Assembly (NCBI RefSeq): GCF_014596085.1
Contig: NZ_JACCJY010000032.1
Location: forward strand, 1 to 64,000
Length of the DNA: 64,000 nucleotides
Source: Azospirillum tabaci
GTDB lineage: Bacteria; Pseudomonadota; Alphaproteobacteria; Azospirillales; Azospirillaceae
Direction: 5' to 3'
Made by a program: the position numbers and the translations under genes. The notes beneath the pieces are model-generated. The model worked only from the letters and a program-made list of their open reading frames with translations, searched no databases and had not been told where the DNA came from. The first letter of the stretch is position 1, and each line of letters begins with the position of its first letter. Shown one piece after another: positions 1 through 7,383 of this stretch.

Positions 1-226
1 GCTGCACCTTCAGCACGATGTCGGCGTCGGCCAGCGCCGAGGCGGCGTCCGGCGCGATCTCCGCACCGGCGGCCTGATAGACCCGGTCCGGCAGGTTCGA
101 GCCCAAACCCGCGCCGGTCTCGACCACGACGTCGAGACCGAGGCCCTTGATCTTCTTGACGGTTTCCGGAGACGCTGCGACGCGATTCTCGCCCGCTCGC
201 CGCTCCCTGGGTATGGCGATTTTCAT
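1..226 (-). CDS. pntA: NAD(P) transhydrogenase subunit alpha, N-terminal part (truncated by window edge)
   Basis: Only the first 75 codons are in the window; the gene runs off the left edge. The protein begins MKIAIPRERRAGENRVAASP, the typical start of the alpha (NAD-binding) subunit of the proton-translocating transhydrogenase, which shares the alanine-dehydrogenase/PNT N-terminal fold. It would transfer hydride between NADH and NADP+ with the membrane PntB subunit. The ATG at 226 is preceded by GGGAGG about nine bases upstream, supporting the start. In alphaproteobacteria the alpha subunit is often split in two genes (pntAA/pntAB), which cannot be judged here. The call rests on a short N-terminal match. 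Confidence 0.82.
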   Translation of the reverse strand, partial: MKIAIPRERRAGENRVAASPETVKKIKGLGLDVVVETGAGLGSNLPDRVYQAAGAEIAPDAASALADADIVLKVQ

Positions 227-496
227 GGTTGTTGATTGCCTCCCAAAGCAATCGGCAGGACGAGGCGTCAGCGCTCCGGCCTCGACGGCGGGCGGCCTCG
301 GCGGGCGGCCCGCCGGTCAAATTCTCGAATGATGTCGGTGCCGGCCAGCGACGAGGCGTGGTCCGGCGTCAGGCCCGCAGGGCGGCGGAGCGGTCACCCG
401 GGATGGATGCGGGCGACCGCCTCCGGACCGCCGCCGCCTTAACTTGGACGCTGCCGTGGACGTCGCCTTGGGCGCCGCCCACGGCGCCGTCGTCCG

Positions 497-952
497 TCAC
501 TGGGCCGCGGCGACGGGATAGCTGACGACCTCGCCCGGCTCGGAGTCCGGCGGCGCGGCATCGAGCTGCGCCTTGATGAGATCGCGCACGCTGACCACGC
601 CGACCAGCGAGGCTCCGTCCAGGACGGGGATGTGGCGGATGGTGTGCTCGTCCATCAGCTGGAGCACGTGGCGGACGGAATCGCCCGGCGTGCAGCAGAC
701 GGGATGATTGCTCATCACCGCCGTGACCGGCAGGGACAGGATGCCCGGCCCGCGGTCGGTCAGGCCACGCACGATGTCGCGTTCGGAAATCACCCCGACG
801 ACGGTGTTGCCCTCGGTCCGGCAGACGTCCTTGACCACCAGCGCGCCCGTGTTTTCCGCCTTCAGAAGACGCAACGCCGTTTCCACGGTTTCGTTGATGC
901 GCACCGTGCCGATGCGCGTCCCCTTCCGGCGGAGAATGTCTTCAACCCTCAT
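497..952 (-). CDS. CBS-domain pair protein
   Basis: 151 residues made almost entirely of two CBS motifs (about residues 7-65 and 76-135), with the repeated pattern of an aliphatic strand followed by a Gly-Val-(Ile/Val)-Ser-x-Arg-Asp segment: GVISERDIV in the first and GVVSVRDLI in the second. CBS pairs bind adenine nucleotides and act as sensors or as DNA/enzyme regulators; no second domain is fused here, so the target is unknown. AGGAGGAG stands eight bases before the ATG. It lies 99 bases downstream of the ketopantoate-reductase-like gene on the same strand and may be cotranscribed with it. Confidence 0.88.
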   Translation of the reverse strand: MRVEDILRRKGTRIGTVRINETVETALRLLKAENTGALVVKDVCRTEGNTVVGVISERDIVRGLTDRGPGILSLPVTAVMSNHPVCCTPGDSVRHVLQLMDEHTIRHIPVLDGASLVGVVSVRDLIKAQLDAAPPDSEPGEVVSYPVAAAQ

Positions 953-1051
953 GACGCTCCTCCTGTGAAGCGATTGTCCGGCCCCTCGGCGTTGCTTCGC
1001 TTCGTCGTTGGGGGCGTTGGTTTCTGTGTGCGGGGCCGGACGGTGTCCGCC

Positions 1052-2077
1052 CTACTGGGCGGCGACCGCGGGTGCGGCCTCGGACGACGCCCGCTGCGGG
1101 CGCGTGTAGGCGCCGGCGATCTCGCCGCGCTGGCGGACGAGCGCCAGGACCACGTCGATGGTCGGGGTCGCCACGCCAACCATGCGGCCCATCTCCTGGA
1201 CCACCGACAGCAGGGCGTCGATCTCCATCGGACGGCCACGCTCCAGATCCTGGAGCATGGAGGTCTTGTGCGCGCCGACGGCGCCGGCGCCGTTGATGCG
1301 GCGCTCCACATCCACCCGGAAATGCACACCCAGACGGTCGCCGATCTCCTTGGCCTCCAGCATCATCGCCTTGGCGACGGCGCGGGTTTCCGGATCGGAG
1401 CAGATGACGTCGAGCGTGGCGTGGGTCAGCGCGCTGATCGGGTTGAAGCAGAGGTTGCCCCACAGCTTCAGCCAGATCTCGTCGCGGATGCGGTCAAGCA
1501 CCGGGGCGCGCAGGCCGCCGGCCTCCATGGCCGCGCTGAGCTTCTTCACGCGGTCGGACTGGGTGCCGTCCGGCTCGCCCAGCGAGAACTTGTCGCCGTA
1601 GATGTGCTGAATGACGCCGGGTTCGACGACCTCGGTCGCGGGGTAGACGACGCAGCCGATGGCGCGCTCCGGCCCCAGGCCGTTCCACTGGATGCCGCCC
1701 GGATCGACGGTGTCGAGCACGCGGCCTTCGAACTCGCCGCCGTTCTTGTAGAAGTACCAATAGGGGATGCCGTTGACCGCGGTGACCACGGCGGTGTCCT
1801 TGCCAAGCAACGGCTGGATGGCGTCGACGACGCTGGGAACGGAGTGGGCCTTCAGACCGATGATGACGTAGTCCTGCGGGCCGAGTTCCGCCGCGTTGTC
1901 GGTGCAGCGGGGGCGGACGACCGTTTCTTCCTCTCCGACGATCAGCTTCACGCCGTTCTCACGCATGGCCGTGAGATGGGCGCCGCGCGCGACGAGGCTG
2001 ACATCCGCGCCGGCCTGGTGGAGACGCACACCAAGATAGCCGCCGATGGCCCCGGACCCAAAGATGCAGATCTTCAT
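1052..2077 (-). CDS. 2-dehydropantoate 2-reductase family oxidoreductase (PanE/ApbA-like)
   Basis: 341 residues. The N-terminal Rossmann motif GSGAIGG is at residues 7-13, and the C-terminal helical domain carries the family pattern WLKLWGNLCFNP, which supplies the catalytic lysine and substrate-binding asparagines. The enzyme class reduces 2-oxo acids such as ketopantoate with NADPH. Ketopantoate itself is not assured: the gene sits with a transporter, an acetyltransferase and a deacetylase under a shared operator-like motif, pointing to a catabolic or modified substrate rather than pantothenate synthesis. The start at 2077 is chosen over an upstream TTG because GGGAGAGGAAA precedes it and MKICIFGSG is the normal family N-terminus. 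Operator site A lies about 100 bases upstream. Confidence 0.85.
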   Translation of the reverse strand: MKICIFGSGAIGGYLGVRLHQAGADVSLVARGAHLTAMRENGVKLIVGEEETVVRPRCTDNAAELGPQDYVIIGLKAHSVPSVVDAIQPLLGKDTAVVTAVNGIPYWYFYKNGGEFEGRVLDTVDPGGIQWNGLGPERAIGCVVYPATEVVEPGVIQHIYGDKFSLGEPDGTQSDRVKKLSAAMEAGGLRAPVLDRIRDEIWLKLWGNLCFNPISALTHATLDVICSDPETRAVAKAMMLEAKEIGDRLGVHFRVDVERRINGAGAVGAHKTSMLQDLERGRPMEIDALLSVVQEMGRMVGVATPTIDVVLALVRQRGEIAGAYTRPQRASSEAAPAVAAQ

Positions 2078-2168
2078 AACCCGTTTCCTCTCCCCCAATT
2101 ATCGGCCACGCGCCGCGCAGCCTTTGCAGTAACCCCAATCAATCAGCACACCGAACAAATACGGAGTT

Positions 2169-2189
2169 TGGTATACCAGATACCAGATG
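2169..2189 (-). promoter_or_regulatory. Operator-like site A, GntR-type palindrome
   Basis: On the + strand the sequence contains the perfect 10-bp palindrome TGGTATACCA at 2169-2178, followed at once by a further inverted half-site GATACCAGA. Read on the minus strand this is CTGGTATCTGGTATACCA, i.e. two direct CTGGTAT units followed by an inverted half. The same arrangement recurs near 2867, 3996 and 4175. TGGTNNNACCA-like palindromes are typical of FadR-subfamily GntR repressors. It lies about 92 bases upstream of the ketopantoate-reductase-like start codon. Confidence 0.7.
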
Positions 2190-2337
2190 TCAACTGGCAA
2201 AATAGACCCTGTAGAGGGAGGGACATGATCCGGAATCGGGCGAGAATCCTGGGTTTTCCAACGAAAGTTCGAGCATGGAAAACCGGGCGTCCGGCCCGTC
2301 CGGACGCCCGGCTCGCGGATCCATCCGGTGTGCGGGA

Positions 2338-2808
2338 TCAGGTGAGCGGAAGGACGAGCTGGAACGCCTTAACCGTCATACGCTTGCGGTGATAGAAGCG
2401 GTGCGCGTCGCCGCGCTGGACCCCGGAGATGATTTCCATCTGAGCGCAGCCCTTCTCGCGCGCCTGGGCGGCCAACCAATCGAACAGCTTGTCGCCCAGG
2501 CCGAAGGAGCGGTGCTTCGGCGAGGTTACAAGGTCCTCAACATACATATAGCGACCGCGCGACAGCGTCTCGTGAACGCGGAAGCCGCCGCAGCCGGCGA
2601 CCTCGCCGTCGATGCGCAGGAGGGCGAGGTTGTAGCCGTCCTCCATCTGGCGGCGGATCTGGGCGGCGTAGGCGTCGGCGTCGGTCATGTGGGTGCGCAG
2701 TTCCTTCACCACCGCGTAGCTGTCGGCGATGTCGGCGTCGGTCTTTGCCAGGGTGATCTCGATGGTGTGCTGGTCGGCAGCGTTCTGTTCGGCGATCCGC
2801 TGGTCCAT
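2338..2808 (-). CDS. GNAT family N-acetyltransferase
   Basis: 156 residues. Central strand-turn-helix VEDLVTSPKHRSFGLGDKL (about 92-110) is the GNAT motif A region, with R/Q-x-x-G-x-G/A represented by HRSFGLG, where acetyl-CoA pyrophosphate binds; CGGFRVHETL is motif D-like. The acceptor cannot be read from sequence (small amine, peptide or protein). The start at 2808 is preceded by GGGAG, and the longer open frame is rejected because it would run through operator site B, 59 bases upstream. It shares the operator-like motif with the neighbouring deacetylase, making an acetylate/deacetylate pair possible. Confidence 0.87.
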   Translation of the reverse strand: MDQRIAEQNAADQHTIEITLAKTDADIADSYAVVKELRTHMTDADAYAAQIRRQMEDGYNLALLRIDGEVAGCGGFRVHETLSRGRYMYVEDLVTSPKHRSFGLGDKLFDWLAAQAREKGCAQMEIISGVQRGDAHRFYHRKRMTVKAFQLVLPLT

Positions 2809-2858
2809 CGTGCGTAACTCCCGTTTTTTTGTGTGTTCGAGGGACTCTGTTCGTCTCT

Positions 2859-2880
2859 CTGGTATTTGGTATACCAGATA
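2859..2880 (-). promoter_or_regulatory. Operator-like site B, GntR-type palindrome
   Basis: The + strand reads CTGGTATTTGGTATACCA (2859-2876) followed by GATA. The core TGGTATACCA at 2867-2876 is identical to site A, and the extra half-site CTGGTAT lies at the same distance (one base) from the core, but in the opposite orientation relative to the genes. It is centred about 63 bases upstream of the acetyltransferase ATG, a good position for promoter control. Confidence 0.7.
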
Positions 2881-2964
2881 ATCCGTGCAGGAAGCAACCG
2901 ACCTTATGACGCAGCTGCGCAAAGTCCCTCGAAATCCCTCGGCGCTTCGCCGTCCGAGCCCCGG

Positions 2965-3894
2965 TCAGGCGTGCATCAGGGCCTGGAGATGGGCGGCGCA
3001 GCCTTCGGCGAGCCCCACCATGTCGTAGCCCCCCTCCAGCACCGTCACGACGCGGCCGTCGCACAGCCGATCCGCCGCCTCGACCAGCTTGCGGGTCGCC
3101 CATTCGAAATCCGGGCCGGTGAAGTTCAGCGACGCCAGAGGGTCGCGGGCGTGGGCGTCGAATCCGGCGGAGATCAGGATCAACTCCGGCTGGAATTCCT
3201 CCAGCGCGGGGAGGATGCGGCGCTCCATCGCTTGTCGGAACTCCACCGTCCCGGAGTGGGGCGGCAGCGGCGCGTTGACGATGTTGTCGGCGACACCGGT
3301 TTCCCGCATCGAGCCGGTGCCGGGATAGAGCGGCGACTGGTGGGTCGAGGCGAAGAACAGGTCAGCGTCGTCCCAGAACATCGCCTGGGTGCCGTTGCCG
3401 TGGTGCACGTCGTAATCGACCACGGCCACCCGGGTCAGGCCGCGCCGCTTGCGGGCGTGCTCCGCGCCGACCGCCACATTGTTGAAGACGCAGAAGCCCA
3501 TGGCGCGGGCCGGCTCGGCGTGGTGACCGCAGGGGCGGACGGCGCAGAAGGCGTTCTTCGCCGTCCCGTCCAGCACCGCGTCCACCGCCGCGCAGACCGC
3601 TCCGGCGGCGCGCAGAATCGCCGAGCGCGAGGTGGGCGACAGCACGGTGTCGGCGTCCAGCCGGACGTGACCGCTGTCCGGGACCGCGTTCAGCACGGCA
3701 TCCACATAGGCCGCGTCATGCACCCAGCGCAGCTGCTCCGCCTCCGCCTCCGGGGCCTCGAAGCGGGGCAGATCGCGGAACTCGTCGCGGTCCAGAACCT
3801 CCCACACCACGGCGATTCGCTCCGGACGCTCCGGGTGCCCCGGGCCGGTGTCGTGCGCCAGGAAGTCCGGGTGGGTGAAAATGGCGGTTGTCAT
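2965..3894 (-). CDS. Histone deacetylase family protein (class II type / acetylpolyamine amidohydrolase-like)
   Basis: 309 residues covering one arginase/deacetylase fold. Family motifs appear in order: GPGHPERPERI near the start, RPCGHHAEPARAMGFCVFNN with the catalytic His pair, VVDYDVHHGNGTQ giving the first zinc Asp and His, and SAGFDAHARDPL with the last zinc Asp. Bacterial members remove acetyl groups from polyamines, lysines or acetoin-pathway proteins (AcuC). The ATG at 3894 has AGGAGAGGA eight bases upstream; the longer frame that begins at 4056 crosses operator site C. It is transcribed toward the acetyltransferase gene, divergent from the MFS transporter gene. Confidence 0.92.
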   Translation of the reverse strand: MTTAIFTHPDFLAHDTGPGHPERPERIAVVWEVLDRDEFRDLPRFEAPEAEAEQLRWVHDAAYVDAVLNAVPDSGHVRLDADTVLSPTSRSAILRAAGAVCAAVDAVLDGTAKNAFCAVRPCGHHAEPARAMGFCVFNNVAVGAEHARKRRGLTRVAVVDYDVHHGNGTQAMFWDDADLFFASTHQSPLYPGTGSMRETGVADNIVNAPLPPHSGTVEFRQAMERRILPALEEFQPELILISAGFDAHARDPLASLNFTGPDFEWATRKLVEAADRLCDGRVVTVLEGGYDMVGLAEGCAAHLQALMHA

Positions 3895-3995
3895 CGAATC
3901 CTCTCCTCCCCTGTACCGATGATTTGAAACTGGTCGATCACGCGACGGCGCGGAAGCGCCATGCCTTCCCGAGTCGACGCGCGCCCTTGCCTTAT

Positions 3996-4016
3996 ATGTA
4001 TACCAGATACCAGAAT
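3996..4016 (-). promoter_or_regulatory. Operator-like site C
   Basis: The + strand reads TGTATACCAGATACCAGAAT (3997-4016). Relative to site A the eight bases GTATACCA and the following half-site GATACCAGA are conserved, with changes only at the outer end of the core. It has the same layout as site A (core followed by inverted half-site) and lies upstream of the deacetylase gene. Confidence 0.62.
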
Positions 4017-4174
4017 GGACCAAATCGCTTTGGCAGCAAACCGTCAGCACCGCCACCGTCTGAGCGCAAGAACCCCTATCGGGACAAGGGCCATCAACGC
4101 TTCCGAAGGTGGTAGAGCGGCCCTCGCAGGCCGAGTCTGTTTGTTACGCTGACAAACAGCTTGCGCCAAAAACT

Positions 4175-4192
4175 GTATCTGGCATACCATAT
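4175..4192 (+). promoter_or_regulatory. Operator-like site D
   Basis: The + strand reads GTATCTGGCATACCATAT. It differs from the consensus GGTATCTGGTATACCA by one base inside the core (C for T) and at the outer base of the half-site. It is the most diverged of the four copies but preserves the one-base spacing between half-site and core. It is the copy closest to the MFS transporter gene. Confidence 0.55.
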
Positions 4193-4382
4193 CTCTAATG
4201 CCAAAAACGCTCATCCCGGGAGCTGAAGCCGCCCACACCAAGCGGCCGGTTCCACGGTCAAGCAAAGGCGATGGAGACGACCCGGCACACCACGGGGAAA
4301 CCTCCGGTCAAAAAACAAAAACAACCCGACTCAAAAAAGCAAAAGACCGCTTCGCAAAGAGATCGCTTCTAGGAGGAGAGAA

Positions 4383-5684
4383 ATGCACCAAGCCCTCACG
4401 GAGGCCCCGAAGGGGCCCCTCGGTGGCCGCTGGTTCCAGCTCGTCATCGGCGTCATCTGCATGTCGATGATCGCGAACCTGCAGTACGGCTGGACTCTGT
4501 TCGTCGAGCCCATCGACCAGAAGCATGGCTGGGGCCGTGCGGCCATCCAGGTGGCCTTCACCATCTTCGTCGTCATGGAAACCTGGCTGGTTCCCGTCGA
4601 AGGCTGGTTCGTCGACAAATTCGGCCCGCGCATCGTCGTCCTGATCGGCGGCGTGCTCTGCGCCGTGGCCTGGGCGGTCAACTCGGTGGCCGACTCGCTC
4701 GCCATGCTCTATCTCGGCGCAGCGCTGGGCGGCATCGGCGCCGGCGGCGTCTACGGCACCTGCGTGGGCAACGCGCTGAAGTGGTTCCCCGACCGCCGCG
4801 GCCTCGCCGCCGGCCTGACCGCCGCCGGGTTCGGCGCCGGCTCGGCCCTCACGGTCGTTCCCATCGCCAACATGATCCACTCCTCGGGCTATGAAGCCAC
4901 CTTCATGACCTTCGGCATCGGCCAGGGCGCGGTGATCCTCGCGCTGGCATGGTTCCTGGCGTCGCCGAAGAAGGGTCAGGTTCCGGAGGTCACCCGCTCG
5001 GCGGTGTCGCAGACCCGCGAGAGCTACACCCCGGTCCAGATGCTGAAGACCCCGGTCTTCTGGGTCATGTACGCCATGTTCGTGATGGTGGCGGCGGGCG
5101 GCCTGATGGCGACCGCTCAGCTCGGCCCGATCGCCAAGGACTTCCACCTGGACGGCGTGCCCGTCAGCATCATGGGCCTGACCTTGCCGGCGCTGACCTT
5201 CGCCCTGTCGATCGACCGCGTGCTGAACGGCGTCACCCGCCCCTTCTTCGGCTGGGTGTCGGACCACATCGGCCGCGAGAACACGATGTTCATCGCCTTC
5301 GCCCTGGAGTGCGTCGGCATCCTGGCGCTGAACCAGTGGGGCCACAACCCCGTCGCCTTCGTGATCCTGACGGGTCTGGTGTTCTTCGCCTGGGGTGAGA
5401 TCTACAGCCTGTTCCCGGCGCTGTGCGGCGACTCCTTCGGCTCGAAGTTCGCCACCACCAACGCCGGCCTGCTGTACACCGCCAAGGGCACCGCGTCGCT
5501 GGTCGTTCCCTTCGCCAACGTGGCGGTCGCCTCGACCGGCAGCTGGCAGGCGGTGTTCTTCTTCGCCGCCGCGGTCAACGGCATCGCCGCCCTGCTGGCC
5601 ATCTTCGTCCTGAAGCCGATGCGCGCCCGCCAGATCAACGAGAGCCTCCCGGCCTCGAAGCTGGCGGCGGAGCCGGCCCAGTAA
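4383..5684 (+). CDS. MFS transporter, oxalate/formate antiporter (OFA) family
   Basis: 433 residues with about twelve predicted membrane helices, starting at RWFQLVIGVICMSMIANLQYGW (broken here: helix 1 about residues 15-40). The N-terminal 'GRWFQL...LQYGWTLF.EPI' pattern is characteristic of the OxlT/OFA group, which exchanges or imports small carboxylates. The loop GWVSDHIGRENTMF between the halves is the MFS signature. The ATG has AGGAGGAGAG immediately upstream, one of the strongest ribosome-binding sites in the window. It is divergent from the deacetylase gene, preceded by operator site D, and closed by a hairpin terminator, so it is monocistronic. The substrate is unknown; a 2-oxo acid is plausible given the reductase nearby. 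Confidence 0.88.
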   Translation: MHQALTEAPKGPLGGRWFQLVIGVICMSMIANLQYGWTLFVEPIDQKHGWGRAAIQVAFTIFVVMETWLVPVEGWFVDKFGPRIVVLIGGVLCAVAWAVNSVADSLAMLYLGAALGGIGAGGVYGTCVGNALKWFPDRRGLAAGLTAAGFGAGSALTVVPIANMIHSSGYEATFMTFGIGQGAVILALAWFLASPKKGQVPEVTRSAVSQTRESYTPVQMLKTPVFWVMYAMFVMVAAGGLMATAQLGPIAKDFHLDGVPVSIMGLTLPALTFALSIDRVLNGVTRPFFGWVSDHIGRENTMFIAFALECVGILALNQWGHNPVAFVILTGLVFFAWGEIYSLFPALCGDSFGSKFATTNAGLLYTAKGTASLVVPFANVAVASTGSWQAVFFFAAAVNGIAALLAIFVLKPMRARQINESLPASKLAAEPAQ

Positions 5685-5716
5685 GGCACCGGACGCACCA
5701 TCAGCACCCGAACGCA

Positions 5717-5751
5717 ATCGGGCCGGGAGATTTCCCGGCCCGATCTGCTTT
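5717..5751 (+). terminator. Rho-independent terminator after the OFA transporter
   Basis: A perfect 12-bp stem, ATCGGGCCGGGA at 5717-5728 and TCCCGGCCCGAT at 5733-5744, with the 4-base loop GATT, followed by CTGCTTTTG. It begins 33 bases after the transporter stop codon. Confidence 0.85.
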
Positions 5752-5775
5752 TGAAGAATGGAACGGCGGGAAAGA

Positions 5776-5982
5776 TCAGAGAGCGCGCGGGAACGACGCC
5801 CAGGACGGGCCGCCCTCAATCTCCTCCCGCGCCTTGCGCGCCTTCTTCACCCGGCGGAGGTGGCCGGGCGACCAGGGATCGCGGACCGGCATGCCGGCGG
5901 TGGCGACCTCGGCGGTCAGAATCCGCGCCACGACGACAGCGAAGCCCGACAGCAGCATGGACAGAAGAACGATGGCGAGCAT
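5776..5982 (-). CDS. Small single-pass membrane protein, hypothetical
   Basis: 68 residues starting MLAIVLLSMLLSGFAVVVAR, a clear membrane helix or uncleaved signal anchor (residues 1-20), followed by a basic, soluble tail rich in Arg, Lys and Glu (HLRRVKKARKAREEIEGG). I do not recognise a family. The ATG at 5982 has only a weak GGGAA upstream; the open frame extends further but its upstream part looks non-coding. It sits between the transporter terminator and the aldo/keto reductase, whose gene lies upstream on the same strand (121 bases away). Confidence 0.5.
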   Translation of the reverse strand: MLAIVLLSMLLSGFAVVVARILTAEVATAGMPVRDPWSPGHLRRVKKARKAREEIEGGPSWASFPRAL

Positions 5983-6103
5983 GCTTCGTTTCCCGGATGA
6001 GGCACACACGGACTCAGGCACGCCCGATTCCGCAATGCAGCATACATAGGCCGTTCGGCTAGGGAAATCGAGTCCGCCACCGCAAGCGCGGCGCTTCGCC
6101 GCG

Positions 6104-6943
6104 CTACAGCATCTCCAGCGGGCGCGGCCCGCGCGGCGGCGGGAAGGCCCGGTCGAGGTCCGCGAGATCCTGCTCGTCGAGCCGCAGGTCGGCGGCGGCC
6201 CGGTTGTCGCGTACATGGGCGGGATCCGACGCCTTGGGGATGGCGATCACCCCGTCCTGGCGCAGCAGCCAGGCCAGCCCGACCTGGGCCGGCGTCGCGC
6301 CGTGCCGCTCGGCGATGCGGCGAAGCTCCGGATGGCGCAGCATCCGCCCCTGCTCGATCGGCGAATAGGCCATGATCGGAATGCCCCGCCCACGGCACCA
6401 GGGCTGCAGGTCGTATTCGATGCCGCGGCGCGTCAGGTTGTAGAGGAGCTGGTCGGTCTGCACCCCCTCCCCGCCCGGCGTGCCGACCAACTCCTCCATG
6501 TCCTGGAGATCCAGGTTGCTGACACCCCATCGGCCGATCTTGCCGTCACGCATCAGCGTGTCGAAGGCCTCGATGGTTTCGGAGAAGTCGTGGCTGCCGC
6601 GCCAGTGCAGCAGATAGAGGTCGATGCGGTCGGTGCGCAGGCGCTTCAGGCTGCGTTCGCAGGCCGCGATGGTGCCGCGGCGGCTGGCGTTCATCGGCAG
6701 CACCTTGCTGACCAGAAACACCTCGTCGCGGCGCCCGGCGATGGCCTCGCCGACCACCTCCTCCGCCCCGCCGTCGGCGTACATCTCCGCCGTGTCGATC
6801 AGCGTCATGCCGAGGTCGAGGCCGAGCCGCAGCGCCGCCGCCTCCCGCGCGCGGTCGCGGCTGTCCTCGCCCATGTACCAGGTGCCTTGGCCGAGCACCG
6901 GCACGGCGGTTCCCGAAGGAAGGCGTGTCGTCGGAATGGTCAT
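6104..6943 (-). CDS. Aldo/keto reductase
   Basis: 279 residues, a full-length single TIM-barrel AKR. The catalytic tetrad can be placed: Asp50 (MTLIDTAEMY), Tyr55, Lys80 (FLVSK) and His113 (YLLHW). The C-terminal NADPH-binding part contains AIPKASDPAHVRDN, the usual phosphate-binding Lys-Ala-Ser segment. It would reduce carbonyls to alcohols in the cytosol; the physiological substrate is not evident. The closest described group is the YeaE/AKR-type oxidoreductases. It is isolated, with tRNA-Glu and recJ further upstream on the same strand. Confidence 0.93.
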   Translation of the reverse strand: MTIPTTRLPSGTAVPVLGQGTWYMGEDSRDRAREAAALRLGLDLGMTLIDTAEMYADGGAEEVVGEAIAGRRDEVFLVSKVLPMNASRRGTIAACERSLKRLRTDRIDLYLLHWRGSHDFSETIEAFDTLMRDGKIGRWGVSNLDLQDMEELVGTPGGEGVQTDQLLYNLTRRGIEYDLQPWCRGRGIPIMAYSPIEQGRMLRHPELRRIAERHGATPAQVGLAWLLRQDGVIAIPKASDPAHVRDNRAAADLRLDEQDLADLDRAFPPPRGPRPLEML

Positions 6944-7132
6944 GGATGTCTCCCGTTCCCTTGGCCCCGTCGAAGCATCGAAGGGGCGTGAGGAACGTTA
7001 GTCCACCAAGCTACCCCTGGAAACCGCCCCTTGGCGCTATTTCGGCGGGTGGGAGAAGCCGGCGAACGCGGCGCGGCGAAGGGATCACCCGCAGCCGGCA
7101 AAGGCGGCAGACAAATGACGCCTGAAACGACA

Positions 7133-7157
7133 AAAGCTCAGCCAAGGGCTGAGCTTT
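7133..7157 (-). terminator. Terminator of tRNA-Glu
   Basis: An 11-bp perfect stem (AAAGCTCAGCC at 7133-7143, GGCTGAGCTTT at 7147-7157) with a 3-base loop. On the minus strand the stem ends in CTTTTG, and it begins 27 bases beyond the CCA end of the tRNA. Confidence 0.8.
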
Positions 7158-7184
7158 CGAAACCGGTGCCAACCTGTGAGAAGG

Positions 7185-7260
7185 TGGCGTCCCCAAGGGG
7201 ATTCGAACCCCTGTCGCCGCCGTGAAAGGGCGGTGTCCTAGGCCTCTAGACGATGGGGAC
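7185..7260 (-). tRNA. tRNA-Glu (anticodon TTC)
   Basis: The minus strand gives a 76-base cloverleaf. The 7-bp acceptor stem GTCCCCA pairs with TGGGGAC, followed by G and an encoded CCA at 7185-7187. The anticodon stem CCGCC/GGCGG encloses the loop CTTTCAC, so the anticodon is TTC (glutamate). The T-arm carries GGTTCGAATCC. The CCA is genomically encoded. The gene lies 124 bases downstream of recJ. Confidence 0.97.
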
Positions 7261-7278
7261 GTCGTTGGCGTGGCGGGA

Positions 7279-7307
7279 TTACTAATGGGATGACGGGCCG
7301 AGCGCAA
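7279..7307 (-). promoter_or_regulatory. Candidate promoter of tRNA-Glu
   Basis: On the minus strand TTGCGC (7302-7307) and TAGTAA (7279-7284) are separated by exactly 17 bases, 18 bases before the mature tRNA 5' end. This resembles a sigma-70 promoter; it is a reading of sequence only. Confidence 0.45.
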
Positions 7308-7383
7308 GCGTTTTTTCCAACTCCTTTCTACCCCGTTCGCGTATGCCCCCCATGCAGCACTCCCGAGCCGAATTTGTTTGCAT

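Larger units (their letters stand above)
3895..4382. other. 488-bp divergent control region between deacetylase and MFS genes
   Basis: No convincing gene lies here. The stretch is less GC-rich than its surroundings and holds two of the four operator-like sites (3996-4016 and 4175-4192). Site C faces the deacetylase gene (about 105 bases from its ATG). Site D faces the transporter (about 190 bases from its ATG). The last 80 bases before the transporter are A-rich (4311-4345) and end in a very strong ribosome-binding site. Confidence 0.6.

Noticed and set aside
632..2392. 586-codon open frame on the + strand
   Set aside because: It lies opposite the CBS and ketopantoate-reductase genes, is rich in His, Gly and Arg as expected for antisense frames of GC-rich genes, and has no family resemblance.
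7133..7260. tRNA-Glu as an integration site for a mobile element
   Set aside because: No integrase gene and no repeat of the tRNA 3' end was seen in the flanking sequence.
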